Shown piece by piece: positions 8,592 through 16,453 of a stretch of DNA of 64,000 nt. The stretch's first letter is position 1. Every line of letters begins with the position of its first letter. Origin of the DNA: Lacrimispora xylanisolvens (GTDB lineage: Bacteria > Bacillota > Clostridia > Lachnospirales > Lachnospiraceae); the NCBI RefSeq assembly GCF_002934545.1, contig NZ_PTJA01000016.1, forward strand, positions 62,001 to 126,000. The letters run 5' to 3'. A program made the translations under genes and the position numbers. Under the pieces are notes generated by a model. The model was given only the letters and a program-made list of their open reading frames with translations. It ran no database searches and had not been told where the DNA came from.

Positions 8592-8983
8592 CCAGAACCA
8601 CCTCCTCGGGGACGATAAACACGCTCACCCTCAAGCCATTTCTCTTCTTCCTTTTGGTCCTTAACCATGCTACGTAATTTATCAATGAATGGTTTATTGG
8701 CCTTGTCTGAATAGAATTTTGCAACTCGCTCAAGTTCAAGAGATCTATCCTTTGCAGCTCTGCGCCTGTTCCGGCTTATATGCCAACGAGTAGTGATTTT
8801 GTTACGCTCTTTGCAGTCATTCTCGAATTCAATTGCATGAAGAAAATCTTGTACTTTTTTATCTTCTGCGAACATTTCTGTACATGCTGTCTGATATTCT
8901 TTCTGGCATGTCACCAAATAATCAAGAAAATTTTTTATTACATCGGAAGGCTTCGGCTCATTTTTCTTTTTCACTTGCGGCAC
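8588..8983 (-). CDS. Hypothetical phage protein, 131 aa
   Basis: A highly charged, helical protein with long Lys/Glu/Arg runs (IEFENDCKERNKITTRW, SLELERVAKFYSDKANK) and a Gly/Arg tail PRGGGSG. A coiled coil is possible. It lies between ssb and the GIY-YIG gene and overlaps the latter's start by four bases. No family recognised. Confidence 0.6.
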   Translation of the reverse strand: MPQVKKKNEPKPSDVIKNFLDYLVTCQKEYQTACTEMFAEDKKVQDFLHAIEFENDCKERNKITTRWHISRNRRRAAKDRSLELERVAKFYSDKANKPFIDKLRSMVKDQKEEEKWLEGERVYRPRGGGSG

Positions 8984-8989
8984 CTCCTG

Positions 8990-9436
8990 TTAATTAAAGG
9001 GCAATCCTTCATCCTCAACTCCATCTGGGATATTAACAAAATCGTTACCAATGGCACCAGAAGTTCCTGGCGCATTTGACGGCTGACTTCCACCGCCAGA
9101 AGAAGCATTTTTACCGTCAGCAAATTCCTGCTCTTCAACAACAACATCTGTGGTGTAGACCTTTACGCCGTCCTTATTTGTATAACTACCGGTCTGGATC
9201 CTGCCAGAAACAAGCACTCTCATACCCTGGCGGAAATACTTCTCTGTAAACTCGCCACCTTTGTCAAAAGCTATACAGTTGATAAAATCTGCTGTTTGTT
9301 CATTATTGTCCTGTCCCCTGCGTTTTTTTCGATCCACCGCAAGAGTATATCTGGCTATTGCCATGGCTCTCTCGCCCTGTGAATATCTTACTTCTGGATC
9401 ACGGGTCAATCTCCCGCATAAAATCACACGATTCAT
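8990..9436 (-). CDS. ssb: Single-stranded DNA-binding protein (phage SSB)
   Basis: 148 residues from ATG 9436, where the protein begins MNRVILCGRLTRDPEVRYS, the standard SSB start. An AAGGA site lies seven bases upstream; the open frame before this has no support. The OB fold spans about 1-110 with FINCIAFDKGGEFTEKYFRQ and VVVEEQEF. A Gly/Ser/Pro linker leads to the acidic tip DEGLPFN, a variant of the usual DDDIPF that recruits partner proteins. It protects single strands in phage replication and recombination with RecT. Confidence 0.93.
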   Translation of the reverse strand: MNRVILCGRLTRDPEVRYSQGERAMAIARYTLAVDRKKRRGQDNNEQTADFINCIAFDKGGEFTEKYFRQGMRVLVSGRIQTGSYTNKDGVKVYTTDVVVEEQEFADGKNASSGGGSQPSNAPGTSGAIGNDFVNIPDGVEDEGLPFN

Positions 9437-9488
9437 ATTTATGTCCTTCTTTCTCCGCCGGCCCATCACTGAACCGGCGGTAATGTTG

Positions 9489-10211
9489 TTATGAAATCAC
9501 TGTAAACTGCGGTAAATCTTCCAGTGCGAAACCAAGATACTTTTTGATATTTCTCATGGCTTCATTCTTCCAAGCGCCGCCATCAGCTTCAAAAATTGCA
9601 CACTCAACTCCACGCCCATCGCTCTGCTTCATACGGAATACAAATGCACTTTCAGGCTGCTCTACTTCAATAAAGGTACGGAACGGGCGCAGATTCACTG
9701 GGTTTGGAACGATTGCTTTGTCAACAGAAGTAATTCCTGTCTTAACCGTAGCCGTCTGCGTTACTCCATCATCCCCATACTGAGCCACAGATTCATCTTT
9801 TACAGTACCGGCAAATCTAAGTAATAAAGCTCTGTCATCATTGCTGATAAATTTTGACTGCAAAGCGATGATAAAACTTTCATGGTCCATGTACCTGCCA
9901 TAGCTGAAATCCGGAATCATAGCTGATACATTTACAAGACATTCACGTTTTCGATCTCCATCAAGGCAAGAAATCAGCCTAACTTCCGTGGGGGAAACCA
10001 CCTGCACCAGCATCTGATTTGACATTTCGTCATTAAATGCTTTTGCATAGTCGATAAGGCCGGTAAGTGTATTCATTTCAATGGCTGCCGCCCGGAGATC
10101 ATTATCTACTCGATAAATCTGCTTATCGGAATATGTATCTCCATTAATCGTAAGAAGATTTGCTTCACTTAATCCAACTACATACTGTAATGCCTCTCTA
10201 GTCATATCCAT
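9489..10211 (-). CDS. Conserved phage protein, DUF2303/YfdQ-like
   Basis: 240 residues. The segments LTGLIDYAKAF, SFIIALQSKFI and NPVNLRPFRTFIEVEQPES followed by CAIFEADGGAWK recall the DUF2303 (YfdQ) family found in many prophages. I am going on motif memory only. Role unknown; the position between the RecT/sigma module and ssb suggests DNA metabolism. The start at 10211 has GGAGG nine bases upstream. Confidence 0.65.
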   Translation of the reverse strand: MDMTREALQYVVGLSEANLLTINGDTYSDKQIYRVDNDLRAAAIEMNTLTGLIDYAKAFNDEMSNQMLVQVVSPTEVRLISCLDGDRKRECLVNVSAMIPDFSYGRYMDHESFIIALQSKFISNDDRALLLRFAGTVKDESVAQYGDDGVTQTATVKTGITSVDKAIVPNPVNLRPFRTFIEVEQPESAFVFRMKQSDGRGVECAIFEADGGAWKNEAMRNIKKYLGFALEDLPQFTVIS

Positions 10212-10225
10212 AATTCATATCCTCC

Positions 10226-10660
10226 TTAAGCCTGTTTGGCTGCTCTCAAATCAACTACTTTGCCATCTGATTCTTCTTTGATTTCACCGGTATCTGGATC
10301 AACTGTTTTCCCGTCAACCTTTAAATCTCCCTGCGGTGTCTGATAATCTTTCAAGGACATCTGTCCACGAAGCTGCTTACCATATTCCTGAGCGAATGTT
10401 TCACCAGTTTTCAGATCCTTACCGATTGCCATTCTGGTAGCAATAGGAGCTACCGGAGCCGTTTTGGTTTCAACGGAAACATCGACCTCAGCATCGTCAC
10501 GATCCTCATTCTGCTGTAAAGTAACCTTAACAGTGATTGCTCTCTTATTTTTCCAAGGAGTATTTGGATCCTGCATATTCTCTAAAACCTTACCCATAGC
10601 TGCATCGAACTTCTCCTGCAGGGCACCGCCTGCAAATTCTTTTAAATTTACTTCTGCCAT
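10226..10660 (-). CDS. Conserved phage protein of the so-called replication terminator group
   Basis: 144 residues from ATG 10660, which has GGAGG eight bases upstream; the longer frame lacks a ribosome site. The protein (MAEVNLKEFAGGALQEKFDA, then ITVKVTLQ and AEVDVSVET) resembles short Firmicutes phage proteins that databases often label replication terminator protein. I know of no experimental basis for that label. It pairs with the DUF2303-like gene 14 bases downstream, a frequent phage gene pair. Confidence 0.6.
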   Translation of the reverse strand: MAEVNLKEFAGGALQEKFDAAMGKVLENMQDPNTPWKNKRAITVKVTLQQNEDRDDAEVDVSVETKTAPVAPIATRMAIGKDLKTGETFAQEYGKQLRGQMSLKDYQTPQGDLKVDGKTVDPDTGEIKEESDGKVVDLRAAKQA

Positions 10661-10755
10661 GATATCTTCCTCCATAGGCACTAATTGACAAGTTACATCT
10701 ATTTCAACCCGGGTTAAAATCATCTTATAGTTTAGAGACTTTTCGGTCCTATCTA

Positions 10756-11373
10756 TCAGTAATTTTTCAACATTGTTTTCATCTTTTTAAGTATTCTTTT
10801 TTCTACGCGGCTTACATATGATTGTGATATTCCAAAACGTTCAGCAACCTCATGTTGCTTATAACGCCGCGTCTCACCAATGCCGTATAGCAAGCAGATT
10901 ATTTTACATTCCCTATCCGGAAGAGAATGAATGGCATCGATAAGTGCCTTTATTCTTTCTGCTTTTTCAAGTTTATCCATATCCTCGTCCTCGTAACTTA
11001 AAGTATCACCGATAGTTAAAGGAGTTTCATCTGTACCTGGGATTACAGTTTCAAAAGATACAGTATGCGAATATTTTTTGATTTTACGAATGTACATCAA
11101 AATATCATTGTGAATCACCCTTGTAGCATATGTAGCAAAGTTAATGCCTTTTTCTATATCAAAGGTGTCGGCTGCCTTAATCAATCCAATCATTGCTACA
11201 GATTCATAGTCTTCTTCATAGCTAAACTTCTGCGCTACTGAAATGGCCAACCTTATGTTATTAGTGATTAAACATTCACGACGCTCAACAGGACTCATAG
11301 AACGTAATATTTCAATTGTATTTTCAGCTTTTGAATATTTGGGGATTGTTTTATACTCTTTCCAAATCGTAAT
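10756..11373 (-). CDS. Sporulation-type sigma-70 family factor, likely ATT start
   Basis: An RNA polymerase sigma factor close in style to SigK/SigE/SigF. Region 2 reads SVAMIGLIKAADTFDIEKG then FATYATRVIHNDILMYIRK. Region 4.2 reads HEVAERFGISQSYVSRVEKR. The first ATG is at 11298 but has no Shine-Dalgarno. The same frame stays open upstream for 25 codons coding for plausible region 1.2/2.1 sequence (PKYSKAENTIEILRSMSPVE). An ATT at 11373 lies seven bases after GAGGAG, so I place the start there (205 aa). The N-terminus overlaps the radical SAM gene. It probably directs polymerase to late phage or host promoters. Confidence 0.82.
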   Translation of the reverse strand: MTIWKEYKTIPKYSKAENTIEILRSMSPVERRECLITNNIRLAISVAQKFSYEEDYESVAMIGLIKAADTFDIEKGINFATYATRVIHNDILMYIRKIKKYSHTVSFETVIPGTDETPLTIGDTLSYEDEDMDKLEKAERIKALIDAIHSLPDRECKIICLLYGIGETRRYKQHEVAERFGISQSYVSRVEKRILKKMKTMLKNY

Positions 11374-11917
11374 AGATCAACTCCTCATTATCAGGGATCG
11401 GGCATTCATCATCTTTCCATTCCAGTGGTTTTATGCTCGACCAATGCTTTGTACCAGTATCATATAAACCAATAATTCTCAGAACCTCTTCTGTATAACA
11501 CCGACTGTCAATTAGAAGCCGGTCAGAACGGTCATGCGCCCGATTATCAAGATTCTCCAATAGGTATTTATTTAACTTACATACGTCACTTAAATCTTTC
11601 TGTGATGGCTTGTGATGTAAGGTATATGTAATTCCATTCACTGCTTGCAGAACTGCTCTATCTGCCCATTTAGTTGTTTTAAGGCATGATGTATAGAGCC
11701 ATAACTTCCCGTTGTATCCGTTTGCTTGAAGTCTGTGAATCATCTCCACCACTCTTGGAGCGATCTCCATAGGTTCGCCGCCAGTAATAACAAGCTCTTT
11801 ATATTTTAATAAGTCCTCAAATTTAACCGCCGGTACATCACCGATATGCTCATTACAGCAATTCGGACAATTACGTGGGCAGTCATATGTAACGATTACT
11901 CTTGCTACATCTTTCAT
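11351..11917 (-). CDS. Small radical SAM protein
   Basis: 188 residues from ATG 11917, with AAAGGAG just upstream; the longer frame starts inside the previous gene. CPRNCPNC (about residues 13-20) is the CxxxCxxC that holds the 4Fe-4S cluster, and VITGGEP (about 43-49) is the SAM-binding GGE motif. At under 200 residues it resembles QueE- or NrdG-like activase domains more than full-size radical SAM enzymes. Substrate unknown. It sits in a phage operon between a metallo-beta-lactamase-fold gene and the sigma gene, which starts inside its end. Confidence 0.8.
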   Translation of the reverse strand: MKDVARVIVTYDCPRNCPNCCNEHIGDVPAVKFEDLLKYKELVITGGEPMEIAPRVVEMIHRLQANGYNGKLWLYTSCLKTTKWADRAVLQAVNGITYTLHHKPSQKDLSDVCKLNKYLLENLDNRAHDRSDRLLIDSRCYTEEVLRIIGLYDTGTKHWSSIKPLEWKDDECPIPDNEELIYYDLERV

Positions 11918-11930
11918 AAAACTCCTTTCA

Positions 11931-12662
11931 TCAAAATGGACTTTTATCCAGTTCCACTGCAAGTCCTGGTATTGCGCAATTTACATTAATACTTCTGCCA
12001 GTCACTTTCTGCATTTCATTGATAAAATACTTACCAGAACTAGAACCGGCTCCTAGATGGCACATTATGATGTTCCTAAGGTTTGGTGAATTGTTCGCTT
12101 TAATGGCTCCGATACAGGTTTCCAGTGAAGCATGTCCCAGAAGTTTATGCTCATAGTTTGGTAGGTTCTTATCAATGAATTGTTCCTGGTAATTTGCTTC
12201 AATCAAGAAGTGTTGAACCTGCTGTTTCTGGAAATTGTACGGTATGTACTCATAGTCAGTAACGAACAGCAATCTTCCCATTTCTTCATGTTCAATTAGG
12301 TATCCAAAGTTTGGAGTTCCGTTATGGGGAATATGGAAAGTAATAACCTTGAACCCTCCTATATGAACCGCTTTAAACTCAGGCACGCTGTAAAACTGTG
12401 CACCGGAGATTTCTCCCACGGCTTGTTTTGTTTCTTCATTGGTATATACCGGGATTCCGGCTTTTAGATAATCTTTAGTATATTTAGAATGATCTGAATG
12501 CCCATGTGTAAGCAAACAGCCTTTTATCTTTAGAATTTGCCAGTCAATGGCTTTTTTAATTTCTTTGAACGGGCAGCCACATTCAAGAAGTAGAATTTCA
12601 TTATCTGCTATGAGCGCATATCCGTTGCCTTTGCTAGAACTGCCTATTACTTTTAATTTCAT
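11931..12662 (-). CDS. Metallo-beta-lactamase-fold phage protein
   Basis: 243 residues from ATG 12662, where the protein reads MKLKVIGSSSKGNGYALIAD, the usual MBL start; the upstream extension is low-complexity read-through of recT sequence. THGHSDHSKY (about 62-71) is the HxHxDH metal motif. Further metal ligands are likely in IPHNG and GHASLE. Small MBL proteins of this YycJ-like kind often follow recT in Firmicutes phages and are suspected nucleases. The AAGGAG before it is 14 bases from the ATG, longer than usual, so the exact start is less sure. Confidence 0.82.
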   Translation of the reverse strand: MKLKVIGSSSKGNGYALIADNEILLLECGCPFKEIKKAIDWQILKIKGCLLTHGHSDHSKYTKDYLKAGIPVYTNEETKQAVGEISGAQFYSVPEFKAVHIGGFKVITFHIPHNGTPNFGYLIEHEEMGRLLFVTDYEYIPYNFQKQQVQHFLIEANYQEQFIDKNLPNYEHKLLGHASLETCIGAIKANNSPNLRNIIMCHLGAGSSSGKYFINEMQKVTGRSINVNCAIPGLAVELDKSPF

Positions 12663-12681
12663 GCAAGCGTCTTCAGCTCCT

Positions 12682-13605
12682 TTATGCCCAATCAGGGTTT
12701 TGCGGCTGTGGCGATGACGGTTCAGGTTCAGTCTGTTGCGCTTGAACCTCCAATTCATCTGCAGGTACTTCATCCTGTTCAACCGGATCAGATTCCTCTT
12801 GCATTGGAAATTCCTGTGCATTGGCATAACTCTGAACATCATAGGCTACATTCTCTGCAACAACATCTGCCGAGTCAATATCTTCTGCCTTATCAGCTGC
12901 TTCAATGGCAAATACATCACCATACTGCTGAACAATCTGCTTACAGGCCCTGGAAGTTACTGTTTTCTTGACCATCATGTCAGTAAATTCAGCATGAGTA
13001 CCGCTGTTTTCTTTATAGCCATACCCCTTTTTCCATGCGGTCTTAATCTGATTGATGTTCATCACTTCCATGTATGTACTGCCATCAGCGAGGATAACTA
13101 TGCAATAGGCACCTTTGATTTTGCTCAAGTCGATATTTTCAAAATCCTGTTTATGCTCGTCAAGAATCTTTCGACCATTTTCAATATGGTACTTGAACGT
13201 ATCTCCTTCATAGATGACCTCGGCATTGATATCTTTCGCCCCGTATCTATGTGCCATGGCCTTATGGCCGTGATAGGAAACCTGACACTGTAACTTACCG
13301 CCATAAGCTATTGGATAACACTGTCGCTTCTGCATTGATAGGCCCATTGTTACCATATCCATAAGAGAATTTGCAATGCTTGCCTGAGAGCAGGTTGACA
13401 GCACTTCTTTACCGTTCCTGTCCTTAGTTTCTTTTAAAATTAGATATGCACCCATTAAAGCATTTGTAGGATTGTAATCTGCCGGGAATGTAAGCCCATA
13501 TTCCTGCTTCTGTTTCAACTGTGCATTTAAACCATCGATTAGGGCATTATTTACAATTAATGCTGCCTGCTGATTTGCCGTTGTAGCCACTTCCTGTTTT
13601 GCCAT
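12682..13605 (-). CDS. recT: RecT-family single-strand annealing protein
   Basis: 307 residues. YGLTFPADYNPTNALMGAYL, GLSMQKRQCYPIAYGGKLQC and SYHGHKAMAHRYGAKDI are hallmark RecT segments, and AEFTDMMVKKTVTSRACK closes the core near residue 225. The acidic, Gln/Pro-rich tail after about 240 is variable in this family. RecT pairs complementary strands in phage recombination, normally with an exonuclease. No RecE is present; the SbcC-like ATPase and the MBL protein are the nearest nuclease-like partners. Confidence 0.93.
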   Translation of the reverse strand: MAKQEVATTANQQAALIVNNALIDGLNAQLKQKQEYGLTFPADYNPTNALMGAYLILKETKDRNGKEVLSTCSQASIANSLMDMVTMGLSMQKRQCYPIAYGGKLQCQVSYHGHKAMAHRYGAKDINAEVIYEGDTFKYHIENGRKILDEHKQDFENIDLSKIKGAYCIVILADGSTYMEVMNINQIKTAWKKGYGYKENSGTHAEFTDMMVKKTVTSRACKQIVQQYGDVFAIEAADKAEDIDSADVVAENVAYDVQSYANAQEFPMQEESDPVEQDEVPADELEVQAQQTEPEPSSPQPQNPDWA

Positions 13606-13607
13606 GA

Positions 13608-13856
13608 TTATTTATCCCCTTTCTGTTCAATGGATTTCCCTTTTAACTCTTCAACAACTTTTCCAGCAATCATCTTAACCTTATCCCGGAAAGATTTGAT
13701 CTCACTTTCCGCTACATCAACCTCGGTGACAATTCCCTTGGCAGAAGAATTTATCTGGATCAGGTCTCCGATAGAGACCGCCTCCTCCGAAAAATATGTA
13801 TAGGATTTACCACTGGGGACTTCTCCCTTTAAAAACTGCGCTTTAATAATTTGCAT
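13608..13856 (-). CDS. Small conserved phage protein, 82 aa
   Basis: An 82-residue beta-rich protein (YTYFSEEAVSIGDLIQINSS then KGIVTEVDV). The pattern of a short barrel with a GD turn recalls the N-terminal DNA-binding barrel of PriA, but this is a weak resemblance. Its ATG overlaps the stop of the 48-aa gene as TAATG, and recT follows two bases after its stop, so the three are coupled. Function unknown. Confidence 0.6.
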   Translation of the reverse strand: MQIIKAQFLKGEVPSGKSYTYFSEEAVSIGDLIQINSSAKGIVTEVDVAESEIKSFRDKVKMIAGKVVEELKGKSIEQKGDK

Positions 13857-14002
13857 TAATTCCCCTCCATTTTCTTTTCCATCATTTTTACTATTTGTTT
13901 CAGATATCTCATATCTTCATCTTTTAGTCGTTTAGCCGCTGTAATAAATATTTTCAATGCGTGTATGAATTCCGTAATGCGCACAATACTATCATCGTCC
14001 AT
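13856..14002 (-). CDS. Small phage protein, 48 aa
   Basis: ATG at 14002 shares bases with the TAA of the ATPase gene (TAATG), and its own TAA overlaps the next ATG in the same way. GAGG lies seven bases before the start. The product is a charged helix (MDDDSIVRITEFIHALKIFI at the start, then RLKDEDMRYLKQIVKMMEKK). The two coupled junctions are the best evidence that it is a gene. It could be a partner subunit of the ATPase. Confidence 0.65.
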   Translation of the reverse strand: MDDDSIVRITEFIHALKIFITAAKRLKDEDMRYLKQIVKMMEKKMEGN

Positions 14003-16005
14003 TATGCAACCTCAACCATCAACTCTTTGTTATCTGCCCTGCTCATGACAATCAACTGGCTCTCACATACTGGCAGCCGCCACGGGTCAAGGCTTTCACC
14101 ATCATCAAGAATTACCGGGCACTGAATGCCTACAATCTTCTGAATAGTCAGTGCGATAATCATCATAGCTTCTATTTTCCTGCCATGGTTCGCCGTATTG
14201 TCGTGGATTTCAAAGCCATCAATTCTTGGAACGCAGTAATCCTTTTTATAGCCACCATTCTTAGCAAAGGCAAATAAATCCCATGTTACTCTGCCGCCAA
14301 AGTGGCTGTTAATTGAATCGACCAGAAGTTCATTCTTTCTCTGATCCAGCTGATCCAACAAGTCAAGGATTTTCTCACAATCAGCTTTTGACTGTTCTTT
14401 CTGCAGCTGCTCATTACGAAGAAAAGATAATCGTTCTTCCAGTTCGACATTCTTAGCTGTTCTGGAAATCTTCTCTTTAACAGAATCCAATTCAGCCTGT
14501 AACTCGGCTTTCTGTAACCGTAGTGTAGCTCGATAATCCGCTCCAGTATTTGCAGATCTTAGAGCTTCTTCCTTTTTAAGAATCTCTTGGCAAAGGGCTT
14601 CATATTCCTGATTATCTGATAAATCAACCTGCCCTGGAAGAGCGTTTAATTCATCCATTGCCTTATTCTTTGCGCCATTAGCTACAACTTTCTGCTCATT
14701 GGAAAACTTAATACGTTTCTCGATCTCTGGGAGTTCTTTTATCTCCAACTGTTCAATTTCCGTTTTAAGTGTACGTCCCTTTTCAGATATTGTAGTCAGT
14801 AGATCCACTCTCTGCTGTTCCCACTCTTTTTTGTCATTTTCATACTTAGCAAGGTGTTTCTGGCTGTTTACTTCATATTGCTCTTGTTTTTGAATCTTTA
14901 TATCTTCTGGTAAATCCTGTCCGCAGGTTGGGCAGACAAATACAGCCGATCCCAACATTGGAAGTGGCACATACTGAGGGAATACTCTTTTCGATGTGTT
15001 AGTGTATTCTTCCAATAAACTGGCTTTATGTTCTTTTTTTCGCTCAATAGATTCCAGCACTCTCTGCTTATCCATTTCAGCCATAGAAGAATTATTCATA
15101 GCCTGACGAAATTGAATTTCTGCTTCATCAATGCGTTTCTGAATTTCTCTCTTCTGTTCAACCAATGTTGCATTGGCAGCCTGTTCAATGCCGGAACGTT
15201 TAAATTGGAGATCCATAATATCTTTGGACATGGAATCAAACTGTTTTGACTGCGCAAGTGAATCTTCTTCCTGCTTCTCAATGCCTGCAATCTGGCGCTG
15301 CATCTCGTTTTTCTGTAATTCCAGTTCAGCCGTATCTACATCCTTAACAATCTGACGATTAACCTCGTCTATACGCCCAGGATAACCAGCAATCTCTTTA
15401 TTCAGCTTTGTAACGCTCGCTTTATTCATGGAAGAGATCTCTTCGACATCATACTTCTCGAGTAAAGGTACCAGTTCTGCGAATTCCGGATATTTTGAAA
15501 CGATATCATTTATGGTAATATCCTGCGGTAGCTTAAAAAGGAAATCTCTCATATCTTTAGGTTTCTTTGCCAGAAATGCCCCGATGTTCATACACATCAG
15601 CAAGTCATCAAAATCAAAGTCAAAGTAGGCAATAAAGTCTTTAAGATTCTTCTCCACACCATTGATGGAATATGTATTGTCATCAGAATAGCTGCTATCC
15701 TTTTTAATGGTTCGTTTCTGGACTTTTTTTGCAATGATTTCTTTCCCATCAACCATCATTGTTATTTCACCAACCACCGGAACATCTGCCACAGGAACCT
15801 TATCAACTTCCCGGCGTACCTTTGGGTTACTGGTCAAATCATTGCCTACTCCATGAAGCACCCACATGAGCAATTCTGCAGTGGTTGATTTACCCAAACC
15901 ATTTGCACCTTTAATATGGGTAATCTTGTTCCCAAACTGAACATCAAAGTTTTTAAATCCTTTGAAGTTTTCGCAGTGCGCGCTAACCAACTTTACTATA
16001 TGCAT
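14002..16005 (-). CDS. SbcC/Rad50-like AAA ATPase
   Basis: 667 residues. GANGLGKST (33-41) is Walker A behind a typical ENFKGFKNF start. Long coiled-coil arms flank CPTCGQDLP at mid-protein, a CxxC zinc hook as in Rad50/SbcC. Near the C-terminus VILDDGES (about 631-638) takes the Walker B place. These ATPases bridge DNA and gate a nuclease; no SbcD-type nuclease gene is adjacent. It lies between the Spo0A-like gene and recT, so a role in phage recombination is likely. It is shorter than chromosomal SbcC (about 1000 aa), as phage forms are. Confidence 0.88.
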   Translation of the reverse strand: MHIVKLVSAHCENFKGFKNFDVQFGNKITHIKGANGLGKSTTAELLMWVLHGVGNDLTSNPKVRREVDKVPVADVPVVGEITMMVDGKEIIAKKVQKRTIKKDSSYSDDNTYSINGVEKNLKDFIAYFDFDFDDLLMCMNIGAFLAKKPKDMRDFLFKLPQDITINDIVSKYPEFAELVPLLEKYDVEEISSMNKASVTKLNKEIAGYPGRIDEVNRQIVKDVDTAELELQKNEMQRQIAGIEKQEEDSLAQSKQFDSMSKDIMDLQFKRSGIEQAANATLVEQKREIQKRIDEAEIQFRQAMNNSSMAEMDKQRVLESIERKKEHKASLLEEYTNTSKRVFPQYVPLPMLGSAVFVCPTCGQDLPEDIKIQKQEQYEVNSQKHLAKYENDKKEWEQQRVDLLTTISEKGRTLKTEIEQLEIKELPEIEKRIKFSNEQKVVANGAKNKAMDELNALPGQVDLSDNQEYEALCQEILKKEEALRSANTGADYRATLRLQKAELQAELDSVKEKISRTAKNVELEERLSFLRNEQLQKEQSKADCEKILDLLDQLDQRKNELLVDSINSHFGGRVTWDLFAFAKNGGYKKDYCVPRIDGFEIHDNTANHGRKIEAMMIIALTIQKIVGIQCPVILDDGESLDPWRLPVCESQLIVMSRADNKELMVEVA

Positions 16006-16453
16006 CAGAATTTACCTCCCTTAAGTTTTTAATGAATTTTTGTATAGCCTGAAACATATCATTTTCTAAATCTTTATATGGATCCCGTTTACTTAAATCA
16101 GCTTTAGAATCATTTCCTGACGGCTCAACACAATGTTCCTCTTCCTGTTTCAGACGATAATAAAGTAGGTGTAACAGGTTAGAATTAGTCACATTATCAA
16201 CAGATAAATATTTTTCTACCATTGAACGGTTGCCCTTTGTTACAACTATTCTGAATGCATGACGTATGGCCCTCTCAACACCAGCGTTGGTTGTGTTGTA
16301 TTTTTTTGCGATCTTTTCATATAGAGCCATAATTTTAATATCATGAGATCCTGTTTCAAATAATCCCACGATTTCAGCTATGTATTCAATACCGATTACA
16401 GAAGCTGGCATACCCATATTAATCAGTACATCTTTTGCCCTGTCTTTAATCAT
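15983..16453 (-). CDS. Spo0A C-terminal DNA-binding domain protein, no receiver
   Basis: 156 residues. Residues about 1-103 match the effector domain of the sporulation master regulator Spo0A: NMGMPASVIGIEYIAEIV, then EKIAKKYNTTNAGVERAIRH (47-66), then KYLSVDNVTNSNLLHLLYYR. The VERAIRHA recognition-helix core, which in Spo0A contacts the 0A box, is intact. The phosphoreceiver domain of Spo0A is absent, so this form should not need phosphorylation. A hydrophilic tail of about 50 residues is unrelated to Spo0A. ATG at 16453 follows GGAGGT and overlaps the SSB-like gene as ATGA. It may act on host sporulation genes or on phage promoters. Confidence 0.88.
   Translation of the reverse strand: MIKDRAKDVLINMGMPASVIGIEYIAEIVGLFETGSHDIKIMALYEKIAKKYNTTNAGVERAIRHAFRIVVTKGNRSMVEKYLSVDNVTNSNLLHLLYYRLKQEEEHCVEPSGNDSKADLSKRDPYKDLENDMFQAIQKFIKNLREVNSDAYSKVG

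Noticed and set aside
12736-13293. Rightward 185-codon ORF
   Set aside because: It lies antisense to recT, has no ribosome site, and its product has the apolar, low-complexity look of a shadow frame.
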